Positions 17,533-27,032 of a DNA stretch of 64,000 nt are shown here, one piece after another (the first letter of the stretch is position 1; each line of letters starts with the position of its first letter). The translations under genes and the position numbers were made by a program. Source of the DNA: Leisingera sp. JC1 (GTDB taxonomy: Bacteria > Pseudomonadota > Alphaproteobacteria > Rhodobacterales > Rhodobacteraceae); NCBI RefSeq assembly GCF_001679925.1, contig NZ_LYUZ01000001.1, positions 8,336-72,335 on the forward strand. Direction: 5' to 3'. Under the pieces are notes generated by a model, which was not told the origin of the DNA, ran no database searches, and saw only the letters and a list, made by a program, of their open reading frames with translations.

Positions 17533-19092
17533 ATGACGAAATTTGTCAGAAGCCTGGCGGCTGCTGCGGTGGTGGCGATGGCACCGGTTGCCTATGCCGA
17601 AACCACCGTGCGCGTTGCCTATGACGCTGACCCGGTCTCGCTGGATCCGCATGAACAACTGTCCGGCGGTACGCTGCAGCTGTCGCACATGGTCTTTGAC
17701 CCGCTGGTGCGCTGGACCAAGGACCTGCAGTTCGAACCGCGCCTGGCCGAAAGCTGGGAACAGATCGACGACACCACCATGCGCTTCAAGCTGCGCAGCG
17801 GCGTTTCCTTCCACAGCGGCAATGCGCTGACCGCCAAGGACGTGGACTGGACCTTTGACCGCCTGAAGGCGAGCGACGACTTCAAGGCGATCTTCGCGCC
17901 CTTCACTGATGTCGAAGTCATCGACGACATGACCTTCGACCTCAAAACCGCGGAGCCCTATCCACTGGTGCTGCACACCGCGACCTATCTGTTCCCGATG
18001 GACAGCGCGTATTACTCCGGCACCACCGATGACGGCAAAGACAAGGGCGAAATCGTCAAGCACGGTGACAGCTTTGCTTCGCGCAACGTTTCCGGCACCG
18101 GCCCGTTTGTGGTGTCCGAGCGTGAGCAGGGCGTGCGCGTCGTGTTTGACCGCTTCGACGGCTACTGGGACGCTGATGCGGGTAATGTCGACAAGATCGT
18201 TCTGACCCCGATCAAAGAAGACCCGACCCGCGTGGCAGCCCTGCTGTCCGGCGACGTGGACTTCATCGCGCCGGTTCCCCCGACCGACCTGAAGCGTGTC
18301 GAAGAGGCTGAGGGCGTTGACCTGATCACCATGCCCGGCACCCGTATCATCACCTTTCAGATGAACCAGAACCGTGTCGAGGCCTTCAAGGACGCACGTG
18401 TCCGCCAGGCGATCGACTATGCGGTCAACAACGCAGGCATCGTTGACCGCATCATGCGCGGCTTCGGCACCGTTGGCGCACAGGCCAGCCCGGCGGGCTA
18501 CCTGGGCTACAACGAAGCGCTGGCACCGCGTTTCGATCTGGAAAAAGCCAAGGCTCTGATGGCGGAAGCAGGCTACGCCGACGGCTTCTCGATCACCATG
18601 ATGGCGCCGAACAACCGCTATGTGAACGACGACAAGATCGCCCAGGCGGTGGCTTCGATGCTGGCACAGATCAACATCAAGGTTGACCTGCAGACCATGC
18701 CCAAGGCGCAGTACTGGCCGACCTTTGACGAGCGCGCAGCTGACATGATGATGATCGGCTGGCATTCGGACACCGAGGATTCTGCCAACTTCCACCAGTT
18801 CCTGACTGCCTGCCCGAACCCGGATAACGGCAACGGCCAGTACAACTCGGGCAACTACTGCAACGAGGAAGCCGATGCGCTGATGGATGCCGCCAACGCG
18901 GAAACCGATCCGGCCAAACGCGCGGAAATGCTGCAGAAGCTGGAAGGCATCCTGTACGACGAAGCGGCCTTCATCCCGCTGCACTGGCAGAACCTGGCAT
19001 GGGGTTCCAAGTCCGGCATGAACTCGGCGGACATCGTGAACGCGCTGAACTTCCCCTACTTCGGTGACCTGGTTGTCGAAACCGGCAGCTGA
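17533..19092 (+). CDS. ABC transporter substrate-binding protein, family 5 (peptide type)
   Basis: Periplasmic solute-binding protein of 519 residues. A Sec signal peptide (about 1-22, cleaved after AYA) precedes the family 5 fold (DppA/OppA/NikA type), with the typical N-terminal VAYDADPVSLDPHEQLSGG and WTKDLQFEPRLAESWEQIDD segments. Substrates of the family include di- and oligopeptides, opines and nickel complexes; which applies is not visible. ATG 17533 is chosen because GGGGAG lies 10 bases upstream and it starts the signal peptide cleanly. First gene of a complete importer operon (binding protein, two permeases, two ATPases) followed by a LysR regulator. Confidence 0.94.
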   Translation: MTKFVRSLAAAAVVAMAPVAYAETTVRVAYDADPVSLDPHEQLSGGTLQLSHMVFDPLVRWTKDLQFEPRLAESWEQIDDTTMRFKLRSGVSFHSGNALTAKDVDWTFDRLKASDDFKAIFAPFTDVEVIDDMTFDLKTAEPYPLVLHTATYLFPMDSAYYSGTTDDGKDKGEIVKHGDSFASRNVSGTGPFVVSEREQGVRVVFDRFDGYWDADAGNVDKIVLTPIKEDPTRVAALLSGDVDFIAPVPPTDLKRVEEAEGVDLITMPGTRIITFQMNQNRVEAFKDARVRQAIDYAVNNAGIVDRIMRGFGTVGAQASPAGYLGYNEALAPRFDLEKAKALMAEAGYADGFSITMMAPNNRYVNDDKIAQAVASMLAQINIKVDLQTMPKAQYWPTFDERAADMMMIGWHSDTEDSANFHQFLTACPNPDNGNGQYNSGNYCNEEADALMDAANAETDPAKRAEMLQKLEGILYDEAAFIPLHWQNLAWGSKSGMNSADIVNALNFPYFGDLVVETGS

Positions 19093-19105
19093 TCACTGAA
19101 TACTT

Positions 19106-19137
19106 CCGGGCCGGTCTCCCCCGGCCGGCCCGGACCT
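19106..19137 (+). terminator. Strong hairpin between binding protein and permease genes
   Basis: CCGGGCCGG pairs with CCGGCCCGG across a 10-base loop and is followed by ACCTTTT, 13 bases after the binding-protein stop. Such internal hairpins commonly act as partial terminators or 3'-end stabilisers so that the periplasmic protein is made in excess over the membrane components. Confidence 0.7.
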
Positions 19138-19237
19138 TTTCAATAACAAGCGGCTGTCAAGGCTGCGCTTGCAGGACCCGCGGATCCATCGGACACTGCG
19201 GCCTGCGCTGTAACCAAACTCTACAAAGGTCAGGACG

Positions 19238-20218
19238 ATGTTTGCCTATCTCGCCAAGCGAGTGATCCAGGCGGTTGCCGTGATGTTCGTCATCTCGCTG
19301 ATTGCCTTTGCCATCCAGGGCAACCTGGGCGACCCGCTGCGTGAGCTGGTCGGGCAGTCGGTTTCCGAAGAAGTGCGCCAGCAGCTGCGCGACGAAATGG
19401 GGCTGAACGACAGCTTCGTGACGCAATACCTGCGGTTTGCCGGCAATGCGCTGCAGGGCGACCTGGGCACCTCCTATTTCTTCAAGGAACCGGCGCTGGA
19501 CGTGATCCTGAAGAAGCTGCCCGCGACGCTGGAGCTGGTATTCGGCGCCACGCTGATCATCGTCGGCTTCTCGGTGCCGCTGGGCGTCTATACCGCGATC
19601 AAGCCGGACAGCATCCTGAGCCGCATCATCATGGGCCTGTCGATTGTCGGCATCTCGATCCCGGTATTCCTGACCGCCATTCTGATGATCTTTGTGTTCT
19701 CCGTGGAATACGGCTGGTTCCCCTCCTACGGGCGCGGCGACACCGTGCATGTCTGGGGCTATTGGGAGACCAACTTTGCCACTGCAGACGGCTGGCTGCA
19801 CATCATCCTGCCCTCGATTGCGCTGGCCTCCATCATGCTGCCGCTGTTTGTCCGGCTGATCCGGGCCGAGATGATGGAAGTGCTGCAGTCCGAATACGTG
19901 AAATATGCCAAGGCCAAGGGCATCAACCCGTGGCGCATCTACTTTGTGCACGCGCTCAAGAACACGCTGCTGCCGGTGATCACCGTGGGCGGGGTGCAGA
20001 TCGGCACCATGGTCGCCTACACGATCCTGACTGAGACGGTGTTCCAGTGGCCGGGCATGGGCTTCATGTTCCTAGAGGCGGTGAACCGCGTCGATACCCC
20101 GCTGATCGTGGCCTATCTGATTGTTGTCGGCTTCATCTTTGTGGTCACCAACACCATCGTCGACCTGATCTATGGCCTGGTGAACCCGACCGTGAACATT
20201 GCGAGGATGGGCGCATGA
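19238..20218 (+). CDS. ABC transporter permease, DppB/OppB type
   Basis: A 326-residue inner-membrane permease with about six transmembrane helices. It begins with the family's MFAYLAKRVIQAVAVMFVISL segment and has the EAA-like loop EYVKYAKAKGINPWRIYFVHALKNTLLPV, which contacts the ATPases. The N-terminal periplasmic part (DPLRELVGQ...LRDEMGLNDSF) is the usual OppB-type insert. It is the first permease of the importer and overlaps the second permease by 4 bases. Confidence 0.95.
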   Translation: MFAYLAKRVIQAVAVMFVISLIAFAIQGNLGDPLRELVGQSVSEEVRQQLRDEMGLNDSFVTQYLRFAGNALQGDLGTSYFFKEPALDVILKKLPATLELVFGATLIIVGFSVPLGVYTAIKPDSILSRIIMGLSIVGISIPVFLTAILMIFVFSVEYGWFPSYGRGDTVHVWGYWETNFATADGWLHIILPSIALASIMLPLFVRLIRAEMMEVLQSEYVKYAKAKGINPWRIYFVHALKNTLLPVITVGGVQIGTMVAYTILTETVFQWPGMGFMFLEAVNRVDTPLIVAYLIVVGFIFVVTNTIVDLIYGLVNPTVNIARMGA

Positions 20219-21165
20219 GTACCGAAACGCTGAACCCGAAGTCCGAACCCTCGCGCTGGTCCAAGATCTGGAACTCCAACATGGGCTACAGCTTCCGCCG
20301 CAACCCGGTGGCGGTGGTCAGCATGATCGTCTTCCTGTTGATCGCACTCGCGTCCTTCCTGGCGCCGGTGATCGCGCCTTATGATCCCTATGATCCGGCG
20401 CAGATCGACATCATGAACTCGGAATACCCGCCTGCCTGGGTCCACGGGGCGCTGCCGGAGTTTGTGCTGGGCACCGACGATCAGGGCCGCGACCTGTGGT
20501 CCACCATCCTCTACGGCACCCGCCTGTCGCTGCTTATCGGCATCTGCGCTGTGGCACTGCAGGCGTTTCTCGGCATCTCCATCGGTTTGATCGCGGGTTA
20601 TGTCGGCGGTCGTCTCGACAGTCTGCTGATGCGGCTTGCTGATATCCAGCTGTCGTTCTCCACCCTGATGGTGGCGATCATCTTCCTGGCTGTCACGCAG
20701 GCGATGTTCGGCACCGATACCTTCAATAAATATGCCGTGGTGTTCCTGATCGCGGTGATCGGGGTGGCAGAATGGCCGCAATACGCCCGCACCGTGCGCG
20801 CCACCGTGCTGGCAGAGAAGAAGAAGGAATACGTCGACAGTGCCCGCGTTCTGGGCTTTGGCCCGATGCGGATCATGGTGCGGCACATCCTGCCGAACTC
20901 GCTGTCGCCGATCTTTGTGATCTCCACCGTGCAGGTCGCCAATGCAATCATTTCCGAGGCCTCGCTCAGTTTCCTGGGCCTGGGCATGCCGCCAAGCCAG
21001 CCGTCGCTGGGCTCGCTGATCTCCTCCGGTTTCGACTACATCTTCTCCGGAAGCTGGTGGATCACCGCCATTCCCGGCGTGGTGCTGGTGGTTCTGGTCC
21101 TTGTCATCAACCTGCTGGGCGACTGGATGCGCGACGTCCTGAACCCGAAACTCTACAAGGGTTAA
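20215..21165 (+). CDS. ABC transporter permease, DppC/OppC type
   Basis: A 316-residue second permease. It has an N-terminal cytoplasmic tail, a first helix after FRRNPVAVVSMIVFLLIALASF, the periplasmic segment ending in LGTDDQGRDLWSTILYGTRLSLLIG (the OppC signature), and the EAA loop KKKEYVDSARVLGFGPMRIMVRHILPN. The start ATG at 20215 overlaps the stop of the first permease (ATGA). It forms the heterodimeric channel with the preceding gene product. Confidence 0.95.
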   Translation: MSTETLNPKSEPSRWSKIWNSNMGYSFRRNPVAVVSMIVFLLIALASFLAPVIAPYDPYDPAQIDIMNSEYPPAWVHGALPEFVLGTDDQGRDLWSTILYGTRLSLLIGICAVALQAFLGISIGLIAGYVGGRLDSLLMRLADIQLSFSTLMVAIIFLAVTQAMFGTDTFNKYAVVFLIAVIGVAEWPQYARTVRATVLAEKKKEYVDSARVLGFGPMRIMVRHILPNSLSPIFVISTVQVANAIISEASLSFLGLGMPPSQPSLGSLISSGFDYIFSGSWWITAIPGVVLVVLVLVINLLGDWMRDVLNPKLYKG

Positions 21166-21169
21166 CGCG

Positions 21170-22165
21170 ATGAGCCTTCTTTCCGTTCGCGACCTCACCG
21201 TCAAATTCGCCATGCGTGACCAGACGGTTACTGCCCTCAACGGCATTTCCTTTGACCTGGCCAAAGGCGAGCGCCTGGGCATCGTCGGCGAAAGTGGTGC
21301 CGGCAAGTCGATCACCGGGTTCTCGCTGATGAACCTGCTCAGCCGCCCGGGCTATATCGACACCGGCAAGATCCTGTTCGAGGGCGAGGATGTCGTGCAG
21401 ATGAACGACAAGCGCCTGCGAAATCTGCGCGGCAACCGGATGGCGATGATCTTCCAGGACCCGATGGTGACGCTCAATCCGGTGCTGACCATCGGCCAGC
21501 AGATGATCGAGACCCTGATGGCGCACCGCAAGCTGAGCCATGAGGAAGCCCGCCAGATCGCCATCGTCAAACTGCGCGAGGTCTATATTCCTTCGCCGGA
21601 GGAGCGGCTGGAGCAGTACCCGCACGAATTGTCTGGCGGTATGCGCCAGCGTATCATCATTGCGATTGCGCTATTGCTGGATCCGCAGCTGATCATCGCG
21701 GATGAACCCACGACGGCGCTGGATGTGACCATTCAGGCTGACATCATGGAGCTGATGCTGGAGTTGTGCCAGTCGAACCAGGTGGGGCTGATCCTGATCA
21801 CCCACGACCTGGGCGTCGTCAGCCAGATGACGGAGCGGACGCTGGTAATGTACGCCGGCCGGATCATCGAGAGCGGGCGCACCCGCGAGATCATCAACGA
21901 CCCGCAGCACCCTTATACCCAAGGTTTGATAAACGCGCTGCCGCAACAGACAGTGCCAGGCCAGCGGTTGAAGCAAATCCCGGGCAACATGCCTGGCCTG
22001 GCCAGCATTCCCGCAGGCTGCGCCTTCAACCCGCGCTGCAAATACGCAACCGACTTGTGCCGCAGCCGGGTGCCCGAAGCGGTGCACTACGGCGGCGTCG
22101 AGGTGGCTTGCCACGAGGTGCAGCGCCTGAACAGCGATGAAGACCGTCAGGAGGCACGGGCATGA
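21170..22165 (+). CDS. ABC transporter ATP-binding protein, DppD/OppD type
   Basis: A 331-residue ATPase. Walker A is GESGAGKS (about residues 39-46), the Q-loop lies in MIFQDPM, the signature is LSGGMRQR, Walker B is LIIADEPT and the switch His is in ITHDLGVV. The C-terminal oligopeptide-transporter domain has a cysteine cluster (CAFNPRCKYATDLCRSRVP...CHE), which in OppD-type subunits can hold an iron-sulfur cluster. It is followed by the partner ATPase with a 4-base overlap. Confidence 0.95.
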   Translation: MSLLSVRDLTVKFAMRDQTVTALNGISFDLAKGERLGIVGESGAGKSITGFSLMNLLSRPGYIDTGKILFEGEDVVQMNDKRLRNLRGNRMAMIFQDPMVTLNPVLTIGQQMIETLMAHRKLSHEEARQIAIVKLREVYIPSPEERLEQYPHELSGGMRQRIIIAIALLLDPQLIIADEPTTALDVTIQADIMELMLELCQSNQVGLILITHDLGVVSQMTERTLVMYAGRIIESGRTREIINDPQHPYTQGLINALPQQTVPGQRLKQIPGNMPGLASIPAGCAFNPRCKYATDLCRSRVPEAVHYGGVEVACHEVQRLNSDEDRQEARA

Positions 22166-23205
22166 GTGACGTGAATACAGACCGCCCGCTCTTGGAGATC
22201 AAGAACCTGGAGAAACGGTTCGATCTTGACCAGGGCTTTCTGGAAACCCTCAAGTTCAAGCAGGGCAAGATCGTGCGCGAGAGCCGCTCTGTCCATGCTG
22301 TGAACAACATCTCGCTGGAGGCCCGCAAAGGCGAGGCGCTCTGCGTGGTGGGTGAATCAGGTTGCGGCAAGTCCACCGTGGCGCGGCTGGTGGCCGGCCT
22401 GCTGACCCCGACCGCGGGTGAGATCCACTATGGCGGTCAGCGTATCGACAACCTGTCGCGCGCTGGAATGCAGCCTCTGCGCAAGAAGATCCAGATGATC
22501 TTCCAGAACCCCTATGCCTCGCTGAACCCGCGGATGACCATCCGGCAGGCGCTGGAAGAACCGGTGCGCCACCATTACCCCAACGCCTCGGCAGCGGAGG
22601 TGCGCGACAAGGTGACCGAGGTGATGCTGTCGGTGGGTGTCGACCCCAGCTGGGCCAAGCGTTACCCGCATGAGTTCTCCGGTGGTCAGCGCCAGCGGAT
22701 CGCGATTGCCCGAGCGCTGACGGTGGACCCGGAGTTTATTATCGCCGATGAGCCGATCAGCGCGCTGGACGTGTCGATCCAGGCGCAGGTGCTGAACCTG
22801 ATGCTGGAAGCCAAGGAAAGCCGCGGCCTTACCTATCTGTTCATTACTCACGATCTGAGCGTGGTGGAGCATTTTGGCACCCGCGTTGCGGTGCTTTACC
22901 TTGGGTCGGTTTGCGAGGTTGCGGACACCGCGACATTGTTCTCCAGCCCAAAACACCCCTATACTCGGGCCTTGCTGTCCGCGGTGCCGCAGCTGAAGGA
23001 CGACCGGCCGAACCATATCCGCCTCAAGGGCGAGATTCCGACGCCGATCAACCTGCCCACAGGCTGCCCGTTCCAAAGCCGCTGCGCCTTTGCGGACGCA
23101 CGATGCAAGAGTGAAAAGCCCAAGGCCATTCACCAGCCCGACGGCAGCATGGTTGCGTGCCATGCCGTCGAAGAAGACAGGCTGGATGCGGTGGCCGCCG
23201 GTTAA
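22162..23205 (+). CDS. ABC transporter ATP-binding protein, DppF/OppF type
   Basis: A 347-residue second ATPase. Walker A is GESGCGKST, the Q-loop MIFQNPYASLNPRM is typical of DppF, the signature is FSGGQRQRIAIARAL, Walker B is IIADEPISALD and the switch His is in ITHDLSVV. A C-terminal cysteine motif (CPFQSRCAFADARCKSEKP) parallels that of its partner. About 40 residues ahead of the ABC core (FLETLKFKQGKIVRESRSV) form the usual insert between the first strand and Walker A. Confidence 0.95.
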   Translation: MSDVNTDRPLLEIKNLEKRFDLDQGFLETLKFKQGKIVRESRSVHAVNNISLEARKGEALCVVGESGCGKSTVARLVAGLLTPTAGEIHYGGQRIDNLSRAGMQPLRKKIQMIFQNPYASLNPRMTIRQALEEPVRHHYPNASAAEVRDKVTEVMLSVGVDPSWAKRYPHEFSGGQRQRIAIARALTVDPEFIIADEPISALDVSIQAQVLNLMLEAKESRGLTYLFITHDLSVVEHFGTRVAVLYLGSVCEVADTATLFSSPKHPYTRALLSAVPQLKDDRPNHIRLKGEIPTPINLPTGCPFQSRCAFADARCKSEKPKAIHQPDGSMVACHAVEEDRLDAVAAG

Positions 23206-23219
23206 GACGGGACGCCCAG

Positions 23220-24140
23220 TTGGATATCATCTGGCTCAAGGACTTCGAGGCTTTGGTCGCGTGCAAGAATTTCTCGCGCGCGGCCGAAGAGCGTAATGTC
23301 AGCCAGCCGGCCTTTTCGCGCCGGATCCGGGCGCTGGAGAATGAGATCGGCGTGCGGCTGATCAACCGCGAGACGCTGCCGCTGACGCTGACCCCAGCCG
23401 GGGAGGTGTTTCTGTCGCAGTCCCGCATCATGCTGCGCACCTATGAGGAAACGATTGAGCGCTGCCAGACCATTGACGCGGCAAGTGAAAACGTGATCCG
23501 CTTCGCTGCCTCGCAGTCGCTCTACATGACCCATTACAAGACCCTGATTGCGCCGCTTGCCAGCGAGGGCGGGGTGGATACTGACCTCAACTCCACTTCC
23601 TGGGCGGCTGATCAATTTGTCAGCGCGCTGCAGCAGGGGTATTGCGATGTGATCCTGACCTACTGGCACCCGTCGATGGACTTCCTGGGACCGCTGGAGG
23701 TCGCCAATTTCGAGTACCTGACGCTGTCGACAGACCGATACGTGCCTGTCTCGCGCACAACCGCGGACGGCGCGGCAGAGTTTGCGTTTAAGCCTGGCAG
23801 CAAGGATGCGGTGCCGTTGCTGTCTTATGGTGCGGTCTCGGCGTTGCGTTCAGTGCAGGAATTTGCCCTGACTCAACTTTTGCCCGGACAGAAGGTGTTT
23901 GTGGTCAACCAGAACGCATTGGCCAATAGCGTCAAGGCGATGATCCAGGAAGGCTTCGGCATCGGCTGGCTGCCGCTGAGCCTGTGCCGTGAAGAAATCG
24001 CCTCCGGCCGGTTTGCAATTGTGGATGAACGGCTGGGCACCGACCTTGAGATTCGCCTTTACCGTGATCCGCGCAGCACCAAGCAGACGCTGGATGTGCT
24101 GTGGAAACAGCTCAAGCGTTCGGCGATGAAGGCGGCCTGA
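23220..24140 (+). CDS. LysR-family regulator of the ABC importer operon
   Basis: A 306-residue LysR-type regulator. The helix-turn-helix (about 5-62) starts with LDIIWLKDFEALVACKNFSRAAEERNVSQPAFSRRIRALE; the effector-binding domain covers about 90-300. I start it at TTG 23220, 14 bases after the preceding ATPase stop, with an AAGACGGGA purine-rich site before it; upstream in-frame residues are arginine-rich and not LysR-like. Being last in the transporter operon, it probably controls that operon, perhaps through the palindromes at 17411-17463. Confidence 0.88.
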   Translation: MDIIWLKDFEALVACKNFSRAAEERNVSQPAFSRRIRALENEIGVRLINRETLPLTLTPAGEVFLSQSRIMLRTYEETIERCQTIDAASENVIRFAASQSLYMTHYKTLIAPLASEGGVDTDLNSTSWAADQFVSALQQGYCDVILTYWHPSMDFLGPLEVANFEYLTLSTDRYVPVSRTTADGAAEFAFKPGSKDAVPLLSYGAVSALRSVQEFALTQLLPGQKVFVVNQNALANSVKAMIQEGFGIGWLPLSLCREEIASGRFAIVDERLGTDLEIRLYRDPRSTKQTLDVLWKQLKRSAMKAA

Positions 24141-24235
24141 CAGGCTTCCGGAGGGGAAGTCGCCCAATGAGTGCAATGGCCGTCGTGCAGTAAATCTGAC
24201 ATTGCTGGATGCGGGCTGGATACGAGCAGGGGCAG

Positions 24236-25457
24236 ATGGACATGCATTATCTCAAGCGCGAGCTGTACGATCTTGTTAAAAGCGACGATGCCATCTTTGA
24301 CTTCCTGCAGATCGGGTCGCTGGACGGGATCTGGTACTGGGATCTGGAAAATCCCGAGCACGAATGGATGAGCCCGGAGCTTTGGCGCCTGTTTGGCGTC
24401 GATCCTCAAACCAAAGGCCATTTTGCATCCGAATGGCAGGACCTTATTCACCCCGACGATCTGGCGCTGGCGCTTGAGAACTTCCACAAACACCTGGAGG
24501 ACCCGGAACACCCCTATGATCAGATCGTCCGCTACCGCCATGCTGACGGTCATATGGTCACGGTGCGCTGCCGCGGCCTAGCGATCAGGGATGAAAACGG
24601 AAGACCGGTACGGATGCTCGGGGCGCACAACGATTTGACAGAGCTGAAGGCGCGGGAAGCCGAACTGGCTGCGGCCATTGCCGGCTTGGCTGCGGAGGTG
24701 ACACGCGCCAATTCTGCCGTCGAGGCCCGTACTGCCTTTCTGGCTACGATGAGCCACGAAATCCGCACGCCTCTGAATGTGATCCTAGGGCTTTTTCACC
24801 TGATCAAGAGCGATGAGACGGCTTCGGACAAGACCCGGGAAAGGGCGGATGTGGGGCATCGGGCCGCTGAAATGCTGATGACCCAGCTTGTCAATGTGCT
24901 GGAGACCGCGCGGATTGATTGATTCGGATGCGGTGGAATATACTCCCAAGGCAGTAGAAACCGAGTCTCTGCTGGGGCTTTGGCGGGAGGCACTGCGGGC
25001 CTGTGCCACCCGCTATGGCAAGCCGTTGCGCACCTGGGTGTCTGCGGCGGATGATCTGCCGGAGCAGCTTATGATTGATCTCCCGAAAGTCACCCAGGTG
25101 ATCAACAATCTGATCGACAAGGCGATGAAGTTCACGTCCGCGTGTGAGGCCGGTGGGAGTGTGTGCATTTTGCTGGAAAATGACGCTTCGGCTGCATGTC
25201 CGGTCAGTATCACCGTTCTGGATACCGGACCGGGTATTGCAGAAGAAGACCGCGTCCGGGCTTTCGAACGGTTCACCCAGCTCGACAACGCCATATCTTC
25301 GCACAAGGGCGGGGCTGGCCTGGGGTTGTCGATTTGCCACGAGCTGGCGGCGCTGATGGGTGGCAAGATCAGCATTCTGGACCATCCGCCGGAGGGGTTC
25401 AGCCTGGGCATCCGCCTGCAGCTTCCGGAGGGTGACAGCGCTCCTGCAGCCGGGTAA
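24236..25457 (+). pseudogene. PAS-domain sensor histidine kinase split by a 4-bp tandem duplication
   Basis: Two adjacent frames together encode one sensor kinase of about 405 residues. The first (24236-24922) has a PAS domain (about 20-145, with DGIWYWDLENPEHEWMSPEL and HPDDLALALENF), a short coiled coil and the dimerisation H-box ATMSHEIRTPLNVILG (His at 24755-24757). It stops at a TGA inside ATTGATTGATT. The second frame (productive from about 24921) carries the ATPase: N-box INNLIDKAMKFT, G1 DTGPGIAEED, G2 GGAGLGLSI, ending at 25457. Removing one GATT unit joins ARID directly to SDAVEYTPK, so the break is a 4-bp duplication. There is no membrane segment, so the kinase would be cytoplasmic. 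No response regulator lies nearby. It may be a true pseudogene, a reversible slippage site or a sequencing error. Start at 24236 or 24242 (AGGGG upstream). Confidence 0.85.
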
Positions 25458-25526
25458 TTGCGGTACCCTTGATCCCGGGCTGCGCGGCCAGGGCACAGGG
25501 TCGCAAATCAGATAAAGGCCACAAAA

Positions 25527-25546
25527 AAGGCGCCCGAAGGCGCCTT
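25527..25546. terminator. Bidirectional terminator after tRNA-Pro
   Basis: AAGGCGCC pairs with GGCGCCTT around a CGAA loop. On the minus strand the stem ends in a run of six T, ideal for terminating tRNA-Pro; on the plus strand TTGTTTT follows, which would serve the kinase gene. Confidence 0.85.
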
Positions 25547-25553
25547 GTTTTAT

Positions 25554-25630
25554 TGGTCGGAGTGAGAGGATTCGAACCTCCGACCCCTGCCTCCCGAAGA
25601 CAGTGCTCTACCAGGCTGAGCTACACTCCG
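25554..25630 (-). tRNA. tRNA-Pro (CGG anticodon)
   Basis: The reverse strand gives a 77-base cloverleaf with encoded CCA. The acceptor CGGAGTG pairs with CACTCCG, the D arm is GCTC/GAGC, and the anticodon stem CTGTC/GGCAG (one G-U) encloses TTCGGGA with anticodon CGG. The T arm GGAGG pairs with CCTCT through one G-U pair around TTCGAAT. It decodes CCG. Confidence 0.97.
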
Positions 25631-25745
25631 ACCGTGGAGGGCGAAATAGCTCAGGGCGCGGGGTTTGACAAGGGCGATTCCACAGAAAGATGCGGATTTC
25701 GGGAAATCTTTTCTGCAATGAGGGACGGTGGGAAATACCACGGAA

Positions 25746-25775
25746 AAGCCCCGCGCCGGAGGCCGGGCGGGGCTT
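25746..25775 (-). terminator. Terminator of leuB
   Basis: AAGCCCCGC and GCGGGGCTT form a 9-bp stem with an inner CCGG/CCGG pairing, 28 bases past the leuB stop. On the minus strand the stem is followed by TTCCG after its own TT. Confidence 0.7.
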
Positions 25776-25803
25776 GTGCTCATTTGCGATTAGCGGCTGA
25801 AAA

Positions 25804-26907
25804 TCAGAGGCTTGCGTCCAGCGCAGCGATGACTGCATCCCCCATCTGGCTGGTGGAGACCGGCTCCACGCCTTCGCTTGCCAGAAGATCCGCGGTGCGC
25901 ACGCCGTCGGCCAGAACCTTCTCGACCGCAGTTTCCAGGCGGTCGGCCTCGGCGCCCTGATCGAAGCTGTAGCGCAGCGCCATGGCAAAACTCAGAATGC
26001 AGGCGATCGGGTTCGCCTTGCCCTGGCCCGCGATGTCGGGCGCAGAGCCGTGCACGGGCTCATAAAGCGCCTTGGGGCGGCCGTTTTCCATCGGCGCACC
26101 AAGCGAGGCGGAAGGCAGCATGCCAAGCGAGCCGGTCAGCATCGCGGCGCAGTCGGACAGGATGTCGCCGAACAGGTTGTCGGTCAGGATGACGTCGAAC
26201 TGCTTGGGCGCGCGCACCAGCTGCATGGCGCCGTTGTCGGCGTACATGTGGGAGAGCTCCACCTCCGGGTAATCCTTGGCAACGCGGGTCACCACCTCGC
26301 GCCACAGGATGCCGGATTCCATCACATTGGCCTTCTCCATCGAGCAGACCTTCTTGTTCCGGCGCATCGCCAGCTCGAACGCGGAGCGGGCGGCACGTTC
26401 GATCTCGCTCTCGGTGTAGCGCTGGGTATTGATGCCGACGCGCTCGTTGCCTTCCTCGAAGATGCCGCGCGGCTCGCCGAAATAGACGCCGGAGGTCAGC
26501 TCGCGCACGATCATGATGTCGAGACCGGCGACGATGTCCTTTTTCAGCGAAGAGAAATCCGCCAGCGCATCAAAGCACTGCGCAGGGCGCAGGTTGGAGT
26601 AGAGGTCCATCTCCTTGCGCAGGCGCAACAGGCCGCGCTCGGGCTTTACCGAGAAGTCCAGATCGTCATAGGCCGGACCGCCGACGGCGCCGAGCAGCAC
26701 CGCGTCAACGTCCTGGGCCTTGGCCATGGTCTCATCCGCCAGTGGCTTGCCATGCTTGTCATAGGCGGCGCCGCCAACCAGATCCTCGCTCACATCGAAC
26801 TGCAGGCCGCGCTTGTCTCCGAACCAGGAGATGATCTTGCGCACCTCGGCCATGACCTCGGGGCCGATGCCGTCGCCGGGCAGAATCAGAATCGATGGGT
26901 TGGGCAT
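25804..26907 (-). CDS. leuB: 3-isopropylmalate dehydrogenase
   Basis: NAD-dependent oxidative decarboxylation of 3-isopropylmalate to 2-oxoisocaproate, third step of leucine synthesis. The 367 residues show the full isocitrate/isopropylmalate dehydrogenase fold: N-terminal [10 protein letters not shown], substrate-binding [14 protein letters not shown] and [12 protein letters not shown], Tyr in [15 protein letters not shown], catalytic Lys in [11 protein letters not shown], metal Asp in [10 protein letters not shown], and the NAD-binding [18 protein letters not shown]. It lies near leuD and leuC on the same strand but is separated from them by two unrelated genes and a terminator, so it is probably transcribed separately. 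Confidence 0.97.
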   Translation of the reverse strand: MPNPSILILPGDGIGPEVMAEVRKIISWFGDKRGLQFDVSEDLVGGAAYDKHGKPLADETMAKAQDVDAVLLGAVGGPAYDDLDFSVKPERGLLRLRKEMDLYSNLRPAQCFDALADFSSLKKDIVAGLDIMIVRELTSGVYFGEPRGIFEEGNERVGINTQRYTESEIERAARSAFELAMRRNKKVCSMEKANVMESGILWREVVTRVAKDYPEVELSHMYADNGAMQLVRAPKQFDVILTDNLFGDILSDCAAMLTGSLGMLPSASLGAPMENGRPKALYEPVHGSAPDIAGQGKANPIACILSFAMALRYSFDQGAEADRLETAVEKVLADGVRTADLLASEGVEPVSTSQMGDAVIAALDASL

Positions 26908-27032
26908 GGGGATCCTCCAAAAAAACAGCTGGCAAGGGCGTAGCGGGACAGCAGGGCAGGGTCAATAACAGCCCCGGGAAATAAAAGCGATTGATGGGGA
27001 AACGCCTGCGCAAGGGCGTTGCTGCGGGCGGC

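Noticed and set aside
17530-18984. A 484-codon frame opposite the binding-protein gene
   Set aside because: Shadow frame; the other strand encodes a signal peptide and a family 5 binding protein.
20047-20214. Upstream extension of the second permease
   Set aside because: It overlaps the first permease in another frame; ATG 20215 begins the conserved sequence with the usual ATGA coupling.
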